From an uncultured Eggerthellaceae bacterium (GTDB lineage: Bacteria; Actinomycetota; Coriobacteriia; Coriobacteriales; Eggerthellaceae), in contig CAKUOV010000061.1 in NCBI GenBank assembly GCA_934670115.1, forward strand, positions 1-9,566: a stretch of 9,566 nucleotides of DNA, read 5' to 3'. The translations under genes were made by a program, and so were the position numbers. The notes below the pieces were generated by a model. The model did not search any database and had not been told where the DNA came from. It saw nothing but the letters and a program-made list of their open reading frames with translations. Every line of letters begins with the position of its first letter. Position 1 is the stretch's first letter. Shown one piece after another: positions 6,253 through 9,566 of this stretch.

Positions 6253-7536
6253 ATGTTGGAAGGACTTGAGATAGTAAACGGCTTGCTCGTGAAATATCGC
6301 GGGCAAGATGAGTGCGTCGTTATTCCTGAGAACGTTACTTCTATCAGGGAAAACGCGTTTTCTGATTGCAAGAGTATAAAGAAAGTAACGTTTTTGGCTC
6401 CTGTGCAAACAATCGGGGAGTTCGCGTTCAATAATTGCGATGCGCTTGAGGAAGTCCACGTGCCCTCGTTGCAAATGTGGTTCGGCATTGATTTTCAGGG
6501 GTTTCGTGCTAATCCGCTCTCGAACGGCGCAAAGCTGTTCGTTGATGAGGGTTGCGGTGTAACAGAAGGCGAAATACCCGCGAGTGGGAGCGAACAAAAC
6601 GGCAGCAAAGGCTGCGTCTGCGGGAATGAAGTCGTTCACGCTGTTATCCCCGAAGGTGTTACCCAGATACCGCAACGCGTTTTCGAAGGGTGCACTTCGC
6701 TTGAAAGCGTGCAGTTTCCTTCCACCGTGCGTTCAATTGGAAAACTTGCGTTCGGATCGTGTCCGGCGCTCAAAGACGTGCAGTTCGCTGAAGGCGATGC
6801 AGGCGGTCTTGAAGAGATCGGCTACAGCGCATTTCGCGGCTGTGCGGCGTTGACCACGTTTGCATTTCCGCACGGCTTGAAGAGTATTTGCTCCTGGGCA
6901 TTTGCGCAGTGCACTGCCTTGTCTGCGGCTGTCTTGCCCGAAGGGCTTACCAGCCTGGAACGCGATGCTTTCTACGGCTGTTCGTCGGTGGGTTTCGTGC
7001 GGCTGTCCGCAACGCTAAATTCCCTGGTGGACGACGTGTTTTACGGTTGTTCTTCGTTGGAGTCAGTGCGTATTCCAGCGGGAGTGGACGCTTTTGGCAG
7101 CAATGTTTTTACGGGATGCACGCGCATCCGCGAAGTGTGGCTTGATGGCCGCTCTATCCCCGAGAGTTTTGTGCCGCCTGCTTCTTTGGAAGTGCTTATC
7201 ATGCCCGAAGGTTCGTTTGATAACCAGGTGCGTCCATCGCTTCAGCTTCCCTTGGCTGCGGGGTTTGTGAAATTAGCGGCGGCTGGCGGCGCGCCGTTGT
7301 CGCCCGCGTGTGAGGATTTCGCGCGTGTGAGAGTAAGCGACATTTTGCAGAGCCTGCGTTACGAATCAGCGTCCGTCAAATGGCTTGCTGACCAGGGATT
7401 TATTCCTTGTGGCGAAGAAGCGGCTTATGCGGCGCAAGCGTCTTCTTTTGGGCAGCCAGAAGCTGCTGCGGTGTTGCTTGAGTGCGCAACTGCGGCATCG
7501 TTTTCTAGTTTTGACTCACTCGATCTGGAATTATAG
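6253..7536 (+). CDS. Intracellular BspA-type (LRR_5) leucine-rich-repeat protein, third gene of the MoxR operon
   Basis: Starts five bases after the MoxR stop with only a weak ribosome-binding site, so it is probably translationally coupled. The product has 427 residues. About nine LRR_5 repeats of 23 residues with the I-P-x-x-V-x-x-I-x-x-x-A-F-x-x-C-x-x-L-x-x-V pattern occur at roughly 24-71 and 129-298. Between these blocks is the BspA-like island ANPLSNGAKLF (86-96), followed by an unusual Ser/Gly/Cys-rich stretch with CVC (about 101-125). The C-terminal 110 residues are not LRR: they are helical and Ala-rich (SVKWLADQGFIPC...AAYAAQASSFGQPEAAAVLLE), somewhat like an ankyrin or helical-repeat cap. 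Most BspA-like proteins are secreted adhesins, but this one has no signal peptide or cell-wall anchor. With its operon position this suggests a cytosolic recognition or scaffold subunit for the MoxR-VWA pair. Confidence 0.87.
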   Translation: MLEGLEIVNGLLVKYRGQDECVVIPENVTSIRENAFSDCKSIKKVTFLAPVQTIGEFAFNNCDALEEVHVPSLQMWFGIDFQGFRANPLSNGAKLFVDEGCGVTEGEIPASGSEQNGSKGCVCGNEVVHAVIPEGVTQIPQRVFEGCTSLESVQFPSTVRSIGKLAFGSCPALKDVQFAEGDAGGLEEIGYSAFRGCAALTTFAFPHGLKSICSWAFAQCTALSAAVLPEGLTSLERDAFYGCSSVGFVRLSATLNSLVDDVFYGCSSLESVRIPAGVDAFGSNVFTGCTRIREVWLDGRSIPESFVPPASLEVLIMPEGSFDNQVRPSLQLPLAAGFVKLAAAGGAPLSPACEDFARVRVSDILQSLRYESASVKWLADQGFIPCGEEAAYAAQASSFGQPEAAAVLLECATAASFSSFDSLDLEL

Positions 7537-7566
7537 GGAAGCAGACAATTTGATAAGGGAATAAAG

Positions 7567-7636
7567 GGACCCGCATATTCGCCTGTTCAGGACCAAAGGG
7601 GATGAGGGATAATCCTGAAAGCGAAAATGCGGGTCC
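7567..7636. repeat. 70-bp imperfect stem-loop at a convergent gene junction
   Basis: The outer stem pairs GGACCCGCATATTCGC (7567-7582) with GCGAAAATGCGGGTCC (7621-7636), 15 of 16 positions. After a small internal loop an inner stem pairs TTCAGGA (7586-7592) with TCCTGAA (7613-7619), closing a 20-nt purine-rich loop. It lies 30 bp after the LRR stop and 87 bp from the end of the convergent UroD-family gene. It could end transcription from both sides, but neither side has a proper T tract (only TTTATT on the minus strand). It may instead be a small palindromic extragenic repeat or a 3'-end stabilising structure. A second small hairpin follows at 7681-7699 (GGTGCCC, loop, GGGCGCC). Confidence 0.7.
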
Positions 7637-7723
7637 GAAAGAGAAGGGTTCGCTTATCAATCATGCTCGATGTTTGCTTGGGTGCCCTCTACGGGCGCCA
7701 AAAATCCGAGCAGTTCACGAATG

Positions 7724-8809
7724 CTACTTGGCCAGTTCAAAATACTTTGCATCAAAGTTTGCTTGCAGCACTTCATACATATCGTGGCACTTGTAGAAAT
7801 CCTCGGCCGCACTGAAGAACTCAGCAATGTTCGTGGGATCAGCCAACGCAGGCACATCGCAGCCGGAAGATAGCCAGAAATTATCGTAATCATAGCAGTC
7901 ATGCATGACGCGATACGTTGCCATGCGAATTGACTTCTTCGTTCCTTTGAAGAACTCCTCGGACGGGCTTACGTTGCCCATGACGATTACATCGGACGGC
8001 GCCTTTTCCATAATATCTTTCAGGCGAATCTTGTCGCCGAAGTGGTATCCCTTACAGCCTATAGCGAAGATGTCGTCGGCTTGCAAGACGGCGTTGTTGC
8101 CGCAGTTGTGATAGAACACCAGGAAATCCTTGTCCTGGCATGCATCCACGATTTGCTTCATGTATTGGCATGAGAATTCATCGACAAGGGCGGGGGACAG
8201 AATGCCTGCCAGCGGTTCGGCAATCAGTACGCCGTGCGCGCCAATTTCCTTATAAGCCTTAATGTAGTTGATGATGAATGTCGTAGCTTTCTTAAGCACG
8301 GTATGCATCATGTCGGGCTCTTCATAGCACAAAACCATGGCTTCCGTAATGTCAACCAAGCGTCCTGCCAGGGAAAACGGTCCAATGCATTCGGCGAATA
8401 CGGGGCGATCGTCAATCAGGTGCAGCGCCATCTCGATGCCCTTTAGGTACGTGCCGGTACGTCCTGCGCCAACTTCGGGAATTTGCAGTGCATCGGCGTC
8501 TTCTTCGGATTCAACAATGGCACCGGAAATGGTGGGCACTTCTTCTTCGTGATAGATGCAGTTAGCACCAAAAGCCTCTGCCTCTGCGGAAAGATCCATG
8601 AAGCCCATGGCAATGCTCATGTTGTATTTTTCGGCCATCAGCTTGATTCCCATCGCTTGGCCGGCAGGATTCTTCGCCAGGCTTTCAACGGTGCAGCCCA
8701 AAATATGTGCTGCGGGGAACGTGGCAATGGGCTGGGGCACTTTGTGACGCGTGGAAAGAACGGCGTTGAGCCAGCTGTCCATGCTGGAGTACTTGTTGTA
8801 CGACTGCAT
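7724..8809 (-). CDS. UroD-family (MtaA/MtbA-like) corrinoid methyltransferase
   Basis: The product has 361 residues, the usual length for the family. It matches the uroporphyrinogen decarboxylase-like methyltransferases, TIM-barrel zinc enzymes that move a methyl group between a corrinoid protein and a thiol or other acceptor. The zinc ligands of the MtaA/MtbA type are present: H234 and C236 in FYHNCGN, and C317 in SSGCDVP, which is followed by the typical ADPTNI. GPFSLAGRL (143-151) is another family hallmark, and the Arg residues that bind uroporphyrinogen in true HemE were not seen at the N-terminus, so heme synthesis is unlikely. The start is supported by a purine-rich AGAGAGAAGAAG region just upstream. 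No corrinoid protein, second methyltransferase or activase gene lies within the window, so the methyl donor and acceptor are unknown. In gut Coriobacteriia such enzymes are linked to use of methoxylated or methylated compounds. Cytosolic. Confidence 0.86.
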   Translation of the reverse strand: MQSYNKYSSMDSWLNAVLSTRHKVPQPIATFPAAHILGCTVESLAKNPAGQAMGIKLMAEKYNMSIAMGFMDLSAEAEAFGANCIYHEEEVPTISGAIVESEEDADALQIPEVGAGRTGTYLKGIEMALHLIDDRPVFAECIGPFSLAGRLVDITEAMVLCYEEPDMMHTVLKKATTFIINYIKAYKEIGAHGVLIAEPLAGILSPALVDEFSCQYMKQIVDACQDKDFLVFYHNCGNNAVLQADDIFAIGCKGYHFGDKIRLKDIMEKAPSDVIVMGNVSPSEEFFKGTKKSIRMATYRVMHDCYDYDNFWLSSGCDVPALADPTNIAEFFSAAEDFYKCHDMYEVLQANFDAKYFELAK

Positions 8810-8884
8810 TTCTTCTTCTTCTCTCTTTTTGAGCGTCCTTCATGCAGGAGGGCGTTCGGTTGGTCTGAACAGTGCCCATTATTG

Positions 8885-8902
8885 CGCAAAATTCGCAAAA
8901 TT
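8885..8902. repeat. Tandem 9-bp direct repeat in the UroD-family gene upstream region
   Basis: CGCAAAATT occurs twice in immediate succession (8885-8893 and 8894-8902) and overlaps the predicted -10 box and transcription start. Such placement fits a repressor-binding site, but no regulator is identified and it may be chance in an AT-rich tract. Confidence 0.5.
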
Positions 8903-8928
8903 GTGATATTTTAGGAAAAATGAGTCAA
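8900..8928 (-). promoter_or_regulatory. Candidate promoter of the UroD-family methyltransferase gene
   Basis: On the minus strand TTGACT (plus 8923-8928) is followed after 17 bp by CACAAT (plus 8900-8905), 5 of 6 and 4 of 6 to the consensus. The region around 8870-9010 is the most AT-rich part of the window. The predicted leader is about 85 nt. Confidence 0.4.
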
Positions 8929-9042
8929 TTGCTGACGTTGCTCTATGGGAGGTAACGCTGCATTTACTTTGCTGAGGGGAAAGAAATTCCTAGTAAAATG
9001 CTAGATTTTATCGGGTAATCGCGCAGAAGGCGGAGGGGTCGT

Positions 9043-9077
9043 AAAAAACGGGAGCGGAATCACTGTCCGCTCCCGTT
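9043..9077 (-). terminator. Rho-independent terminator of the beta-lactamase-like gene
   Basis: On the minus strand a perfect 12-bp stem, AACGGGAGCGGA with TCCGCTCCCGTT, closes a 7-nt loop and runs into a six-T tract (plus 9043-9048). It begins 48 bp after the stop codon of the gene at 9126. It insulates the methyltransferase gene from read-through. Confidence 0.92.
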
Positions 9078-9125
9078 GTCGGCGTTTCTTGCCGTCGCGA
9101 CGTCAAAGCCGCTGCGACACTGCGC

Positions 9126-9566
9126 TTAAATCACCAAGTCGCGATGAGCGCGATACAGCGCATCGGCCAGATTCATCACCAGGTCAGAGTGATTGATGTT
9201 CGTGGTGGACATAATGGCGCACACGTACGGATGATCGCCGTCCATAACCAGACAGCCTTCCGTGCGCGCATTGTCGGTCCAACCCGATTTCGCGTACACA
9301 GGGCTTGCGCCGTATTTAGAAACGGACATGCGCGTCATGCCAGCGCTGTTTTGTTCCAGTGTCTCGCGCAGCCATGCGGCATTATCGGTGCCGCCCAACA
9401 GGTAATCCTGCGACACGACCCACATACGGCAAAGGTCTTCTGCCGTATAAGAGGCCGTCCAGCCGTTCCAAGAGAAGTTCTCCACGTGTCCAATGCTGTT
9501 GTACTCTTCCAGCGGCCAACGTCCGTAATTGTAGAAATAGGCCTGGTACGTTTCGTTGTTGGAGTA
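9126..9566 (-). CDS. Class A beta-lactamase-like serine hydrolase, C-terminal 146 residues (partial)
   Basis: The frame enters from the right edge and ends at a TAA at 9128-9126. The visible 146 residues carry VYAKSGWTDNART (90-102), where KSG is the third conserved box of class A beta-lactamases and related penicillin-recognising enzymes, followed by the strand EGCLVMDGDHPYVCAIMST and a C-terminal helix ending AHRDLVI. The preceding helical part (TAEDLCRMW...AAWLRETLEQN) fits the family. The active-site Ser-x-x-Lys and the second box are outside the window, so activity cannot be judged. Likely exported and acting on the cell wall or on beta-lactams; in Coriobacteriia many such proteins are not resistance enzymes. 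An internal GTG at 9485 is not the real start because coding continues without a stop to the window end. A strong terminator follows. Confidence 0.8.
   Translation of the reverse strand, partial: YSNNETYQAYFYNYGRWPLEEYNSIGHVENFSWNGWTASYTAEDLCRMWVVSQDYLLGGTDNAAWLRETLEQNSAGMTRMSVSKYGASPVYAKSGWTDNARTEGCLVMDGDHPYVCAIMSTTNINHSDLVMNLADALYRAHRDLVI

Noticed and set aside
7681..7699. GGTGCCC/GGGCGCC hairpin as terminator of the methyltransferase gene
   Set aside because: On the minus strand the stem has a C-A mismatch and no T tract follows it; the run of five T is on the wrong side.
8950..8957. AGGTAACG upstream of the methyltransferase gene as a third copy of the 65-bp repeat
   Set aside because: Only eight bases match the core and the flanking repeat sequence is missing, so chance is the simplest explanation.

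Overview
The window reads as a chromosomal stretch of a mid-GC Gram-positive bacterium, most likely an actinobacterium of the class Coriobacteriia (Eggerthellaceae-like). This is inferred from gene content: a CstA-type transporter start, a PD-(D/E)XK/DUF559-like nuclease with an AbiEi-like middle part, an intracellular BspA-type leucine-rich-repeat protein, and a UroD-family corrinoid methyltransferase. No rRNA, tRNA, CRISPR or transposase gene is visible, and the species cannot be named from this sequence.

Layout. Positions 1-91 (minus) hold the first 30 codons of a CstA-like peptide transporter, with its own promoter at 141-168. A 342-bp gene-free stretch follows, then a plus-strand Sel1-repeat protein (511-1356). 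Next comes a block bounded by two direct copies of a 65-bp repeat (1375-1439 and 2816-2880; about 81% identical, same length, no gaps). Between the copies lie a DUF559-like nuclease gene (1519-2499), whose start codon sits inside an 11-bp inverted repeat next to a 14-bp palindrome, and about 316 bp without a convincing gene that contains a 29-nt near-perfect inverted repeat.

After the second repeat copy a TATAAT box stands six bases before the ATG of a three-gene plus-strand operon: a DUF2201-type VWA protein (2896-4701), a MoxR-type AAA+ ATPase (4679-6247, overlapping the VWA gene by 23 bp) and a BspA/LRR_5 protein (6253-7536, 5-nt gap). The packing predicts one transcript and one functional unit: ATPase remodelling motor, metal-binding VWA adaptor, and LRR scaffold or target recogniser. 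The role of the unit is unknown. It resembles in outline the MoxR-VWA-plus-third-protein systems that have been proposed as chaperone or conflict systems.

The right part is on the minus strand. A 70-bp imperfect hairpin (7567-7636) sits at the convergent junction. Then come a UroD-family zinc/corrinoid methyltransferase (7724-8809) with an AT-rich upstream region carrying a promoter candidate and a tandem 9-bp repeat, a strong rho-independent terminator (9043-9077), and the C-terminal 146 residues of a class A beta-lactamase-like serine hydrolase running off the window end (9126-9566).

The most notable items are the VWA-MoxR-LRR operon with its degenerate metallopeptidase motif and its likely leaderless start, and the 65-bp direct repeats that bracket the nuclease gene.
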